Part shown: positions 33,544-42,842 of the stretch, piece by piece
How the letters are laid out: each line of letters opens with the position of its first letter
Position numbering within the stretch: the stretch's first letter is position 1
Assembly (NCBI GenBank): GCA_946480085.1
Contig: CAMLHZ010000008.1
Location: 62,001 to 126,000, forward strand
Source: an uncultured Flavobacteriales bacterium
Lineage (GTDB): Bacteria; Bacteroidota; Bacteroidia; Flavobacteriales; Crocinitomicaceae
Reading direction: 5' to 3'
Length of the DNA stretch: 64,000 nt
Notes under the pieces: model-generated
The model's input: only the letters and a program-made list of their open reading frames with translations
Told to the model about the DNA's origin: nothing
Databases searched by the model: none
Position numbers and translations under genes: made by a program

Positions 33544-34851
33544 ATGTCATCATTTGAAATACACGGTGGTAAGAAATTAAAAGGAGAGGTAACACCTCAA
33601 GGAGCTAAGAATGAGGCGTTACAGGTGCTTTGTGCTCCATTGTTAACTTCTGAAAAGGTTACCATTTCCAATATTCCAGACATCGTAGATGTGAACAAGT
33701 TGATTGACTTGTTGCAAATGATGGGAGTGAAAATTGAAAAAGTAGAAAGAGGTACTTATATTTTTCAAGCGAAAGACATTGATCTAGCCTATTTGGAAAC
33801 AGAGGATTTCAAGAAACGTGCAGGATCTCTGCGTGGTTCAATCATGATCGTTGGACCATTGTTAGCTCGATTCGGAAAAGGATTTATTCCTAAGCCAGGT
33901 GGAGATAAAATTGGTCGTCGACGTTTGGATACTCACTTTGAAGGGTTTGCTCTTTTGGGAGCGAAATTCAATTACGATGCTGGTGAGCACTTCTATTCAA
34001 TTGAAGCAAAGAAACTAAAAGGAACATATATCCACTTGGATGAAGCTTCTGTAACAGGAACTGCCAACGTATTGATGGCGGCTGTTCTTGCGGAAGGAAC
34101 AACCACTTTCTATAATGCGGCATGCGAGCCTTACTTGCAGCAACTTTGTAAAATGCTGAATTCCATGGGAGCAAAAATCTCTGGAATCAGTTCAAACTTG
34201 TTAACCATTGAAGGAGTAAAGGAGTTGGGTGGATGTTACCACAGAATTCTTCCGGATATGATTGAGATTGGATCGTTCATTGGCTTGGCGGCTATGACAC
34301 AGTCTGAAATCACCATCAAAGATGTGAGCTGGGAAAACCTTGGGGTTATTCCAAATACATTTAAACGTCTTGGAATTAAATTGGAAAGAAGAGGTGATGA
34401 TATCTTCATCCCAGAACAAGATTTATACGAAATCGACACCTTTATTGATGGTTCAATTTTGACCATTTATGATGCACCGTGGCCAGGGTTTACTCCTGAT
34501 TTGCTTTCAATCATTTTAGTTGTAGCTACACAAGCAAAAGGAAGTGTATTGATTCATCAAAAGATGTTTGAGTCGAGATTATTCTTTACGGATAAATTGA
34601 TTGATATGGGAGCTCAAATCATTCTTTGTGATCCGCACAGAGCAACGGTTATTGGATTAGCTCGCGAACACGATTTGCGAGGAATCAACATGACTTCTCC
34701 TGATATTCGTGCAGGAGTATCGCTTTTAATCGCTGCGCTTTCGGCAAAAGGAAAATCAGTTATCCATAATATCGAGCAAATTGATCGTGGTTATCAGGAT
34801 ATTGATATTCGTTTGAAAAATCTAGGAGCTGACATTAGACGTATAAGCTAA
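33544..34851 (+). CDS. murA: UDP-N-acetylglucosamine 1-carboxyvinyltransferase
   Basis: The 435-residue MurA transfers enolpyruvate from PEP to UDP-GlcNAc, the first committed step of peptidoglycan synthesis in the cytosol. The two-domain inverse alpha/beta-barrel motifs are clear (GAKNEAL near residue 20-26; the loop PGGDKIGRRRLD). In E. coli the loop Cys115 (PGGCTIG) forms the fosfomycin adduct. Here the equivalent is Asp121 (codon 33904-33906, PGGDKIG), which in Mycobacterium and Chlamydia homologues keeps activity but gives intrinsic fosfomycin resistance. Ancestral neighbour DUF4290 lies upstream beyond the inserted surface gene. A terminator upstream means it has its own promoter. Confidence 0.94.
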   Translation: MSSFEIHGGKKLKGEVTPQGAKNEALQVLCAPLLTSEKVTISNIPDIVDVNKLIDLLQMMGVKIEKVERGTYIFQAKDIDLAYLETEDFKKRAGSLRGSIMIVGPLLARFGKGFIPKPGGDKIGRRRLDTHFEGFALLGAKFNYDAGEHFYSIEAKKLKGTYIHLDEASVTGTANVLMAAVLAEGTTTFYNAACEPYLQQLCKMLNSMGAKISGISSNLLTIEGVKELGGCYHRILPDMIEIGSFIGLAAMTQSEITIKDVSWENLGVIPNTFKRLGIKLERRGDDIFIPEQDLYEIDTFIDGSILTIYDAPWPGFTPDLLSIILVVATQAKGSVLIHQKMFESRLFFTDKLIDMGAQIILCDPHRATVIGLAREHDLRGINMTSPDIRAGVSLLIAALSAKGKSVIHNIEQIDRGYQDIDIRLKNLGADIRRIS

Positions 34852-34940
34852 AACAAGTTCAAAAGGATGAAAAGGGTTTCAATAGTTCCATGTGAATGGA
34901 TTTGAATTCTTTGAAAATTTTGAATTAACTTGAACACTGT

Positions 34941-35450
34941 ATGAAAAGTCTATTAATAGTTTTAGTTGCAGGATTGGGCTTGTTGAGTCTAACATCTTCG
35001 CCAAAAGTATCACCAGTTGTTGGAAATAGCGCGCCAGATATTCGTTTACCTGGAGTGAATGGAGATACCCTTTCCTTAAAGAAATTGAAAGGAAAAGTGG
35101 TTTTAATCGACTTTTGGGCATCCTGGTGTGGACCATGTCGAAAAGAAAATCCGAATGTGGTTGAGGCTTACGGAAAGTACAAGAAAACCAAGTTTAAGAA
35201 TGCGAAGGGTTTTGAAGTGTTTTCGGTATCACTTGATCGCGAACCGGGGAAATGGAAAGATGCGATTAAAGCTGATGGTTTGATCTGGAAAAATCATGTT
35301 ATCGACGCTAATAATAAAGCTGGTGCAGCTTATGGTGTGCAGTTTATTCCTAGTGCGTTCTTAATTGATGGTGAAGGAAAAATAGTCGCTACCGGTGATA
35401 ATCTCCGTGGTTTGAAACTACACGTGGAGCTGGATAAGCTGAAAAAATAG
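34941..35450 (+). CDS. TlpA/ResA-like thioredoxin-fold protein
   Basis: The 169-residue protein has a signal peptide or N-terminal anchor (MKSLLIVLVAGLGLLSLTSS) and a periplasmic thioredoxin fold (NSAPDIRLPGVNGDTLSLKKL, then FWASWCGPCRKENP, Cys63 and Cys66). This is the AhpC/TSA-type, TlpA-like family that keeps periplasmic proteins reduced, for example in cytochrome maturation. It lies downstream of murA (90-nt gap) and upstream of msrB. The E repeat at 35479-35508 follows its stop. Confidence 0.85.
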   Translation: MKSLLIVLVAGLGLLSLTSSPKVSPVVGNSAPDIRLPGVNGDTLSLKKLKGKVVLIDFWASWCGPCRKENPNVVEAYGKYKKTKFKNAKGFEVFSVSLDREPGKWKDAIKADGLIWKNHVIDANNKAGAAYGVQFIPSAFLIDGEGKIVATGDNLRGLKLHVELDKLKK

Positions 35451-35478
35451 AACACATAAAACACATATAATGAAATTT

Positions 35479-35508
35479 GTACAGACGCGATGCATCGCGT
35501 ATCTGCAC
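35479..35508. repeat. Palindromic repeat, family E copy 2
   Basis: A perfect 16-nt palindrome ACGCGATGCATCGCGT (35485-35500) flanked by GTACAG and ATCTGCAC arms, 28 nt after the TlpA-like gene. Similar in layout to 51-80 and 62596-62623. Confidence 0.7.
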
Positions 35509-35613
35509 TATTTATTTCAGCTGTGTTAAAAGACGCGAAAAGCGTAAAATTTTCTTGCTGGAAATCCATATCTTTAGTACATGCGTAATTCCAAAAAACA
35601 AAAACAAATCATT

Positions 35614-36111
35614 ATGAAAAAGATACTTTTTGGATTGTGTGCACTCATTTCACTGGCTGCATGTTCCCAGCAACCAGATACCGTTAAAATGTCTTCACAA
35701 AAATCACCTGAAAGTGGCAAAAAATACAATGAGTTGACACTTCAGGAGCAAGATGTTATTCTCCACAAAGCTACAGATAGACCGTTTACTGGAGATTATT
35801 ACGAGAAAACAGACAAAGGTGTTTACATCTGTCGTCAATGTAATAATCCGCTTTATAAATCAGATGACAAATTTGAATCCCACTGCGGCTGGCCAAGTTT
35901 CGATGATGAAATTGATGGATCTGTAATTCGTATCCCCGATGCTGATGGAATGCGCACCGAAATTGTTTGTGCGAACTGTAAAGGTCATCTTGGACATGTG
36001 TTCCTGAATGAAGGATTTACGGACAAGGACACGCGTCATTGCGTAAACACAAGTTCAATTCAGTTTTATCCTTCCAAGGATGTCAAGAACATTCCTGCGG
36101 TTATAAAATAA
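35614..36111 (+). CDS. msrB: Peptide-methionine (R)-S-oxide reductase (lipoprotein form)
   Basis: MsrB reduces methionine-R-sulfoxide in proteins. The 165-residue product has a lipoprotein signal (LFGLCALISLAACS), placing it at the envelope. The MsrB domain has zinc pairs CRQCNN and CANCKGHLGHVF, then GFTDKDTRHCVNTSSIQF, where the Cys of RHCVN is catalytic. The ATG at 35614 gives a normal lipoprotein signal. An in-frame ATG at 35581, preceded by TATCTTTA and 4 nt, would add 11 residues and could be the leaderless start. It follows the TlpA-like reductase, which may recycle it. Confidence 0.9.
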   Translation: MKKILFGLCALISLAACSQQPDTVKMSSQKSPESGKKYNELTLQEQDVILHKATDRPFTGDYYEKTDKGVYICRQCNNPLYKSDDKFESHCGWPSFDDEIDGSVIRIPDADGMRTEIVCANCKGHLGHVFLNEGFTDKDTRHCVNTSSIQFYPSKDVKNIPAVIK

Positions 36112-36168
36112 CGAACTGAGGCTCTTGAAGTGTGCTTTTAGAAAACCTCAATACATATTGTGAAAGTG

Positions 36169-36205
36169 AAAAGGCAAAATCGAATCGGTTTTGCCTTTTG
36201 CTTTT
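36169..36205. terminator. Terminator between msrB and prmC
   Basis: AAAAGGCAAAA (36169-36179) and TTTTGCCTTTT (36189-36199) form an 11-bp stem with a 9-nt loop, followed by GCTTTTT. Bidirectional in principle. Confidence 0.75.
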
Positions 36206-36224
36206 TAACTTTTAACTTTAGATC

Positions 36225-37076
36225 ATGGTTACGCTAAAGGAATACACGGATTATTGGTGTCATACGCTTGATAATCTTTATGGAGAGAGGGAAGCGAAGA
36301 ACATTTTACTATTAGCTTGCGAGGATGTTCTGAACTGGACGAGAGCTGATGTAATGGCTAACCAGACACTTCAATTAAGTGATCAGCACAAAGAGGAACT
36401 GCAAACCATTCTGGAACGTTTAATCGAAGGTGAGCCCTATCAATACATCGTTGGCTTCACCTATTTCTGTGATTTGCGAATTGAAGTTTCTCCTTCAGTG
36501 CTTATTCCCCGGCCAGAAACAGAAGAGTTGGCTGCCTGGATCCGACATGATTTGCCTGGTGACTTTTCAGGTAGAATAGAAGATTGGTGTACAGGTTCCG
36601 GTTGTATTGCCCTTGCTTTAAAGGATTTCTACAAGCATGCAGATGTTTGGGGGATAGATGTTTCCAAAGAAGCCATTTATCGAGCTCAAAAAAATGCTGA
36701 AAAATTGCATTTGAATGTGAACTTTGAAATTCATTCTGCCTTGAGCGATGAATTCCCTTATTCGGAGAAGCTAGATGTATTGGTTTCAAATCCACCTTAT
36801 ATTCCGGTTCATGAAAAAGAGAATATGCGCAAAAATGTTCTGGATTTTGAGCCGGAACTAGCTTTATTTGTTCCAAGTGACGAAGCCTTATTGTTTTATA
36901 TTGCGCTTGGCGAACAAGCTAAAGCTCGTTTGGTAGAAGGAGGATTGCTGTATTTCGAATTACATGAAGAATATGCTCACGAAACGAAAGAAGCAATGGA
37001 AAAACTTGGCTTCAGGAATGTGGAAGTAAGAAACGATATGCAAGGAAAACTTCGGATGCTTAAAGCAATTAGATAA
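36225..37076 (+). CDS. prmC: Peptide chain release factor N5-glutamine methyltransferase
   Basis: The 283-residue SAM-dependent methyltransferase modifies the Gln of the GGQ motif in release factors RF1 and RF2. Motif order: N-terminal helical domain (1-90; EGEPYQYIVGFTYF), PSVLIPRPETEELAAW (the PRPETE signature), SAM loop WCTGSGCIALAL, and the catalytic NPPYIP (near residue 190). TAACTTTA sits 4 nt before the ATG, a near match to the leaderless pattern. It is followed by an AT-rich repeat in the convergent intergenic region. Confidence 0.92.
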   Translation: MVTLKEYTDYWCHTLDNLYGEREAKNILLLACEDVLNWTRADVMANQTLQLSDQHKEELQTILERLIEGEPYQYIVGFTYFCDLRIEVSPSVLIPRPETEELAAWIRHDLPGDFSGRIEDWCTGSGCIALALKDFYKHADVWGIDVSKEAIYRAQKNAEKLHLNVNFEIHSALSDEFPYSEKLDVLVSNPPYIPVHEKENMRKNVLDFEPELALFVPSDEALLFYIALGEQAKARLVEGGLLYFELHEEYAHETKEAMEKLGFRNVEVRNDMQGKLRMLKAIR

Positions 37077-37172
37077 TTCTAAATTCTAAAATGCTAAATG
37101 TTAAAAGAGCCAATCATTGAATCATTTCTAAAACGCTTTGAATTTTAGACTTTAGAATTTTGGAATTTTCAA
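37077..37172. repeat. AT-rich inverted repeat, family G, between convergent genes
   Basis: ATTCTAAATTCTAAAATGCT near the start and TTTTAGACTTTAGAATTTTG near 37142-37161 are complementary and form a large hairpin between prmC (+) and the 37173 gene (-). The same TTTAGAATTTTA words recur at 21434-21466 and 42755-42842. Confidence 0.6.
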
Positions 37173-39455
37173 TTAATTAGCAAGTAGTTCCTGCCATGTA
37201 AACGAAGTTTGACCTACTGCCACACGCATATTATCAATTACCTTGTTCATTCTGTCAATTGCAATTGTAGCCTGTTCTCTGGTTAAATAAGTTCCCGCCA
37301 ATACATTCAGTTCTTTCTTTAATTGTGCGATGACAACGGTACTGCGCATAGCGCTTAAATAATCGTTACCTGTCAGTTTATATCTGTTCAGTTGTTCCTG
37401 AATATCAGCGTTTTTAGCAACAAGATTTGTTTTTACAGGATCAGTGTAAGTATCAACTTCCAATAAAGTTCCTCGGTTCAGGAAGATGTTCACCTCTGTA
37501 GAACGTAATCGGATCATGGAAGAATCCATTTTACCAATAGTTCCATATGCTGCCCATTCAGCACGTTCTTTTGCACGTACTGTTTGCACACCATTCCATT
37601 CACCAACACCGTTTCCTCTTCCAAGAGCTTCAAACATTGGCTTTTTAACCAATAAACTTTCAAAGAACATACGAATCGAAAGACTGTCTTCATTAGAAAG
37701 TAATGGTTGATTCAATTCCCATTTATTCGACTCAAAAACGTCATTTAGTTGTAACTGCAAGCGTGCGTCAAAATCCGGTTTAGCATCTGTTAAACTAACG
37801 TGTAACATTACTTCGTCAGCTTCTTTTGAAAGTGGTGAAAACGGAATGGAGACCAATCTCACTTCAAATCCACGTTGAATAGTATCTGCCTTAAATGTAA
37901 ACTCCTGCGTCAATAAATCGAAAGTGGTGGAGTCTTCAAAAATGTATAATCCGTCTTTTTCTTCATACGTTGCCCAGCGAGCTCCAATAGCCTGCTTATA
38001 TTCATTCAGTTTTAAACGATAAATAGCAAGAAGATCAATAGCAGCTGCTTTTTCCGCTTCCAGTTCTTTTATTAGTTTTTCATAATATGCCAACTTATCG
38101 TACAAGAAAACAATATCGTTTTCACTTCCACGCTTCGGTTTTCCTTTGGAATGGGTAATTGGTTGAGGACGCGTGTTACTGCCACTTGTTCCCATATCCG
38201 CCTTTTTACGTTTCTTTTTCACGGAACGTGGAACTCTGTCGCTGGTTGTGATGGTGTTTTGATGAAGGTCAGAATATTCTTTTTCCTCCTTCATTATTTT
38301 TAATTTGGTGTCATCTCGACCTTCTTCGGCTTCCTTGATCTGAAATTCATATCCTTTCTTTCCGTATAATTTCTCTTCGATATCGGCAATTTTTCCGTGT
38401 TCAAGGCCATTGATAACCGTCATAAAGGTTCCTCCGGAGCTGAATGTTGAATCAGGAGAAAGAAAGCGTGTTTCGTCAGATCCGAATAGGGGATAGCTTA
38501 AACCATTTCGTTCTACAACAACGGTAGTTTGTTTGTTCGAATTGTACCCCCAAACATCAAAATGCAGTTGAGTCAACTTGTTATTTCCAACTGTTTCGAA
38601 GTCGAGCGTTGGAAACATTAACGCATCCAGATTGGTCTTGTCACGTAGTTCAACAGGTTTCAGTTTTATATCGTAAGGAAACAATCCTACTGCTTTGGGA
38701 AGCCCTTTGTTCCAGCGACCATTTTCATCTTTCTCACGCTCGTTTAAGAGACCTGAAGTATCAGAGCCGTCACCAGCAGCAATTAATTTACTGTCAAATT
38801 TCGTCGCGATTCCTCCAAGTGCAAGGTAAATTTGATATGCTCTTTTCTCAACGTACGAGTTAATGGCATAACTGATTGCTTCAAGCGTTTTAAGTTGTTC
38901 TTCTTCATTGAGAAAATTGAAAGAAGCAACCATTGCATTTTTATCCTGAAAATTCAAACTGGGATTGATCAGTGCCTGTATTTTCTTCTGTGGCTCATTT
39001 CCTTCGTCAGTCTTTTTTATAGCTGATTCAGGAAGTTTCTCCATTAAATACATGTTAAACTCGTTGAATTTTGCCTGATAACGTTCCAGATCTTTGTCGC
39101 CCTGACGAGAAGCAAGAAGTACTTTATTTAGTTCCCAAAGAGCCATCTTGTTTGCTGCTTCAGCAATAATTCCCTGTGGCGATTTCCCAATTTCGGAAGT
39201 GCGGATATTTAAAGCTGCAGGATTGTTTATGATAATGGTTTCAATAGAATCATAATTGATTTCCTTATTCATAAAACGGATATCAGGTCCTTTGTACTCG
39301 AAGTATCTTCCAATTGAATTATCGAGAATAGGACTTTTCTTTACGATATGAAAAAGGTATGCGCGTTCCTCCGGATTCAATTCAATAGAGCCCTGAGCCA
39401 AAGAATTGGTAACGAAACAAACAAGAAAAAAGATACAGGTAAAAAGTGTTCGCAT
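37173..39455 (-). CDS. Large secreted hypothetical protein
   Basis: A 760-residue protein with a signal peptide (MRTLFTCIFFLVCFVTNSLAQ). About 25-250 is helical; about 250-350 has strands with FDTVGNNKLTQLHFDVWGYN and RFLSPDSTFSSGGTFMTVI; about 380-450 is a Lys/Arg/Ser-rich low-complexity stretch (SVKKKRKKADMGTSG). A coiled-coil (YEKLIKELEAEKAAAIDLLAIYRLK) and more helices follow to the C-terminus. It has no T9SS tail and no recognised domain. Probably periplasmic or cell-surface. It is isolated between a repeat and a T9SS gene. Confidence 0.7.
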   Translation of the reverse strand: MRTLFTCIFFLVCFVTNSLAQGSIELNPEERAYLFHIVKKSPILDNSIGRYFEYKGPDIRFMNKEINYDSIETIIINNPAALNIRTSEIGKSPQGIIAEAANKMALWELNKVLLASRQGDKDLERYQAKFNEFNMYLMEKLPESAIKKTDEGNEPQKKIQALINPSLNFQDKNAMVASFNFLNEEEQLKTLEAISYAINSYVEKRAYQIYLALGGIATKFDSKLIAAGDGSDTSGLLNEREKDENGRWNKGLPKAVGLFPYDIKLKPVELRDKTNLDALMFPTLDFETVGNNKLTQLHFDVWGYNSNKQTTVVVERNGLSYPLFGSDETRFLSPDSTFSSGGTFMTVINGLEHGKIADIEEKLYGKKGYEFQIKEAEEGRDDTKLKIMKEEKEYSDLHQNTITTSDRVPRSVKKKRKKADMGTSGSNTRPQPITHSKGKPKRGSENDIVFLYDKLAYYEKLIKELEAEKAAAIDLLAIYRLKLNEYKQAIGARWATYEEKDGLYIFEDSTTFDLLTQEFTFKADTIQRGFEVRLVSIPFSPLSKEADEVMLHVSLTDAKPDFDARLQLQLNDVFESNKWELNQPLLSNEDSLSIRMFFESLLVKKPMFEALGRGNGVGEWNGVQTVRAKERAEWAAYGTIGKMDSSMIRLRSTEVNIFLNRGTLLEVDTYTDPVKTNLVAKNADIQEQLNRYKLTGNDYLSAMRSTVVIAQLKKELNVLAGTYLTREQATIAIDRMNKVIDNMRVAVGQTSFTWQELLAN

Positions 39456-39528
39456 GCTTAAGAATTAGCAGATCAAATATCATAAAAATGCAAGGAAGTT
39501 GAGAGGTTACAGTTTTAGAGTTATAAAC

Positions 39529-39562
39529 AAAAAAATCCCCGTAACTAAATAAAGTTACGGGG
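39529..39562 (-). terminator. Terminator of the 39589 gene
   Basis: On the minus strand CCCCGTAACT pairs with AGTTACGGGG (10 bp, 6-nt loop) and is followed by seven T. A strong intrinsic terminator 27 nt after the stop codon. Confidence 0.92.
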
Positions 39563-39588
39563 ACCTTCTGGTATGATTGTGAGTTGTA

Positions 39589-40602
39589 TTATTTCACTGA
39601 AATTTTTGAAGTCAACGTACCGTTAGCAGTTGTAGCTTTTACGATATATGTTCCAGCTGTCAATTCATCAACAGAAACTTTTGAAGTTCCCATTGCCAAT
39701 TCAACTGTTTTGATCAATTGACCATTCAAAGCGTAAATCGTGATCGTTGCGTCTTCAGTTAATCCGTTGATGTTTAATACATCAGTTGCTGGATTAGGGA
39801 AAACAGAAACACCTGTTAATTCTTCAGATTTTACAGCCATGTATCCATCAGGTGCGTAAGCACTTAAAACAATTCCTGTAGATTGTGCAGTACCAAACAC
39901 TTCTAAGTCAACAGTAGAGTGAACGAAAACCGGTAAGTTGCTTGTTGCGTGGTGGTAGTATTCGTATTGCGTTCTTTTCATGATCACATCACCAAACAAT
40001 CCACCGTCAACAAACAATGAATCCTTGATTTTGAAACGCAAAACACCAGTTAATGTAGTTGTTGAGTTCAAGATCAATGTTCCAGAACCATCAACTGTTG
40101 TTGAAGCTGTTCCAGTACAATCGAAATCAGTTCCTGTAGCAAAAACTTGACCTGCAACCACGTCTGTCCATGAATCTGTTACGTTCGCAGGGTAGTTCAT
40201 CAATGCTTCATCATTAACATTGAATTTAGCTTTAACAGTTCCAAAGCTTGGCTCTTCAAAAATGAAACCTTGAGATGAATAGCTAGAAGCATTAGATTTA
40301 TTGAAAGATGTAATGAATCCAGGGATTTCAATACTAATCAATGATGTTGGGTAATCAGAGTAATCAGGTGATGTACTTGCGTTGATTACGGATACCGATT
40401 TAATTTCTGTATCTAAAACACCAAGTGCTCCAGAGTAATCCCAAGTAACACCAGAACCTGTTGTTCCTGCGTAATTAGTTACGAATGTATCAAGAACGTA
40501 CATGTTAGCACCATTTCCTGCTTGGGGTGAGTTAGCGTCTGTGAACTGCGCAAATGTTGTAGTAGTAAGCGCTAAACAAACAAAAAGTAGACTTTTTTTC
40601 AT
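39589..40602 (-). CDS. T9SS type A secreted protein
   Basis: The 337-residue protein has a signal peptide (MKKSLLFVCLALTTTTFAQ) and a beta-rich body (about 20-250) that I do not recognise; Ser/Thr-rich strands and several DGSGT-like turns suggest a beta-helix or sandwich. The C-terminal ~75 residues form a type A sorting domain (GVSVFPNPATDVLNINGL ... AGTYIVKATTANG ... KISVK). It should be exported by the T9SS. It has its own terminator (39529-39562) and a weak TTTCTTTG upstream. Confidence 0.85.
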   Translation of the reverse strand: MKKSLLFVCLALTTTTFAQFTDANSPQAGNGANMYVLDTFVTNYAGTTGSGVTWDYSGALGVLDTEIKSVSVINASTSPDYSDYPTSLISIEIPGFITSFNKSNASSYSSQGFIFEEPSFGTVKAKFNVNDEALMNYPANVTDSWTDVVAGQVFATGTDFDCTGTASTTVDGSGTLILNSTTTLTGVLRFKIKDSLFVDGGLFGDVIMKRTQYEYYHHATSNLPVFVHSTVDLEVFGTAQSTGIVLSAYAPDGYMAVKSEELTGVSVFPNPATDVLNINGLTEDATITIYALNGQLIKTVELAMGTSKVSVDELTAGTYIVKATTANGTLTSKISVK

Positions 40603-40770
40603 AGTTTAATTAATTTCTGTGATGCAAAGAAATGAAAATTCTGATTTTCAGCCCTATGTTTCTATCAATATTGACTTAATAATTCACAAATTGTTCAAAG
40701 GTTGGAAAATGAATTGCTAATTCCCTATTAATAATGACGAATAAAGTTTTTAGAATGAATGGAAATAATT

Positions 40771-40805
40771 AGCAATTAGTCATTCGTAATTTGTAATTAC
40801 ATTTG
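40771..40805 (+). promoter_or_regulatory. Permease promoter built on a family F repeat
   Basis: AGCAATTAGTCATTCGTAAT and TTGTAATTACATTTG run into the exact -7 element TACATTTG (40798-40805), 17 nt before the ATG at 40823. The repeat unit and the -7 element overlap by two bases. Confidence 0.5.
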
Positions 40806-40822
40806 TTCACACTTGTGAAACT

Positions 40823-42754
40823 ATGAGCAATCTATTTAGAAAGAAGAAAGTAAGTGATATTCTTGCGTCTGTTGCAAACAACGGCGGTGATGGACACGAT
40901 GCTTTAGGAAAACATTTACGCGTTCGTGATTTGGCCGCTTTTGGTATTGCGGCAATTATTGGTGCCGGAATTTTCAGTACAATTGGTACTGCAAGTGCTG
41001 ATGGCGGACCAGCCGTAATTTTCCTTTTCTTGTTTACCGCTTTGGCTTGTGGATTTGCTGCTTTCGCTTATGCAGAATTTGCTTCAATGGTTCCGGTTGC
41101 CGGATCAGCTTATACGTATTCTTATGTTGCCTTTGGTGAGATCATTGCCTGGATCATCGGTTGGTCGTTAATTATGGAATATGCCATTGGTAACGTTACC
41201 GTAGCCATTTCATGGAGTGATTATTTTACAGGAATGTTACATGGCATTGGAATTGATTTGCCTGGCTGGATTCAGACAGATTATATGACAGCTTCCAACG
41301 GTTATCATGAGGCAATGTCTTTAATTAATGGAGGAAAATCTATTGAAAACCTTAGTGCCGGATTACAATCTGCGAAAGCTGCATGGGAAAGTGCTCCTAC
41401 AATTGGAGGTTTCCATCTCATTTTCGATTTACCTGCAATTCTAATTGTTGTTCTAATTACCTGGTTAGTTTATCGTGGAATGAAGGAAAGTCGAAATGCG
41501 AGTAACTTAATGGTTGTGATTAAACTAGCTATAATTCTATTGGTGATTGCGGTTGGAATTTTCTATGTTGACTCCAGTAATTGGAGTCCGTTTGCGCCAA
41601 ATGGAGTTGGAGGAATTCTCAAAGGTGTTTCTGCTGTTTTCTTTGCCTATATTGGTTTTGATGCCATTTCTACAACCGCGGAGGAATGTGAAAATCCACA
41701 GCGCGATTTACCTCGAGGAATGATGTGGGCAATCATTATTTGTACCGTTTTATATGTCATTATTGCGCTCATTTTAACGGGAATGGTTTCTTACAAGGAA
41801 CTTGGAGTTGGCGATCCATTAGCATATGTTTTTGAAAAGCTGGACTTGAAATGGATGTCAGGTGTAATTGCCGTTTCCGCAGTTGTTGCCATGGCTTCGG
41901 TATTGTTGGTTTTTCAAATGGGACAACCTCGTATCTGGATGTCGATGAGTCGTGATGGTTTATTGCCTCCAAAATTCGCTAAGGTTCACCCACGTTTTAA
42001 AACACCTTCGTTTTCAACAGTTGTAGTAGGTTTTGTAGTGGCAATTCCAATTCTATTCCTGAATCTAACTACTGTAACCGATTTGTGTAGTATTGGAACA
42101 TTATTCGCGTTCGTGTTGGTTTGCGGAGGGGTTTTAGTACTTCAGAATAAAACGGATATTCCGAAAGGAAAATTCAAAACTCCATACGTGAACGGAAAGT
42201 TTGTACTTCCACTATTGGTTGCTGGTTCAGCTCTTATTTTGTTCTTGAATTATAAAGAAAGTACAATGGCTTTCCTGAAGAATGAAAAGCAGTTGAAATC
42301 GGTAGAAGAAATATTGGGAGAATTGTCTACGAAACAAACGTTAACGCTTAAGGCCACAGTTGACGTGAAAGATCCAAAAGGATTCCAGAAGGCTGAGAAT
42401 GATGTGGAGAATTACTATTCTTCTGATGAGAAAAGTGAGCAGTTTTATGCCGATATTAAAGAACTTGGTCGAACAGAGAAGAGTTTGTATTCTTCTGGAT
42501 TCGGATTGTTCGCACACAAAATACCAATGTGGATCTTCATTCTCTTTACCATTGGAATTACCATTGCAACTATCAAACATAACTTGTCGTTAATTCCACT
42601 TCTGGGATTGTTGTCTTGTTTATACATGATGGCTCAACTGAAATTGGATAATTGGATAGCATTCTCTATCTGGCTAGTGGTAGGTTTGATTATTTACTTT
42701 GCTTACAGTAGAAAACATTCGAAACTCAACGTTGTTGATAATTCTAAAGTCTAA
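40823..42754 (+). CDS. APC-superfamily amino acid permease
   Basis: The 643-residue inner-membrane permease has about 12 helices; GIAAIIGAGIFSTIG opens the APC fold (helix 1 unwinding GAGIF) and GISAVFFAYIGFDAISTTAEE marks helix 6. It resembles the cationic amino acid transporter branch (EENPQRDLPRG). A ~110-residue charged, soluble insert (about 495-575; STKQTLTLKATVDVKD and following) separates helix 11 from the last two helices, an addition seen in some Bacteroidota permeases whose role is unclear. Substrate not certain. Confidence 0.88.
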   Translation: MSNLFRKKKVSDILASVANNGGDGHDALGKHLRVRDLAAFGIAAIIGAGIFSTIGTASADGGPAVIFLFLFTALACGFAAFAYAEFASMVPVAGSAYTYSYVAFGEIIAWIIGWSLIMEYAIGNVTVAISWSDYFTGMLHGIGIDLPGWIQTDYMTASNGYHEAMSLINGGKSIENLSAGLQSAKAAWESAPTIGGFHLIFDLPAILIVVLITWLVYRGMKESRNASNLMVVIKLAIILLVIAVGIFYVDSSNWSPFAPNGVGGILKGVSAVFFAYIGFDAISTTAEECENPQRDLPRGMMWAIIICTVLYVIIALILTGMVSYKELGVGDPLAYVFEKLDLKWMSGVIAVSAVVAMASVLLVFQMGQPRIWMSMSRDGLLPPKFAKVHPRFKTPSFSTVVVGFVVAIPILFLNLTTVTDLCSIGTLFAFVLVCGGVLVLQNKTDIPKGKFKTPYVNGKFVLPLLVAGSALILFLNYKESTMAFLKNEKQLKSVEEILGELSTKQTLTLKATVDVKDPKGFQKAENDVENYYSSDEKSEQFYADIKELGRTEKSLYSSGFGLFAHKIPMWIFILFTIGITIATIKHNLSLIPLLGLLSCLYMMAQLKLDNWIAFSIWLVVGLIIYFAYSRKHSKLNVVDNSKV

Positions 42755-42842
42755 AACACTAAATTTTAAAACCAATATGCATTAACAATTTACGATTTGT
42801 AAAGCATTCACTTTTTAGCATTTAGCATTTTGAAATTTAGAA
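42755..42842. repeat. AT-rich repeat, family G, between convergent genes
   Basis: ACTAAATTTTAAAACCAATA (about 42753 on) and TTTTGAAATTTAGAATTA (ending 42843) are complementary words flanking GTAAAGCATTC. It fills the convergent gap between the permease and the DUF4838 gene and can form a hairpin at both gene ends. Confidence 0.55.
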
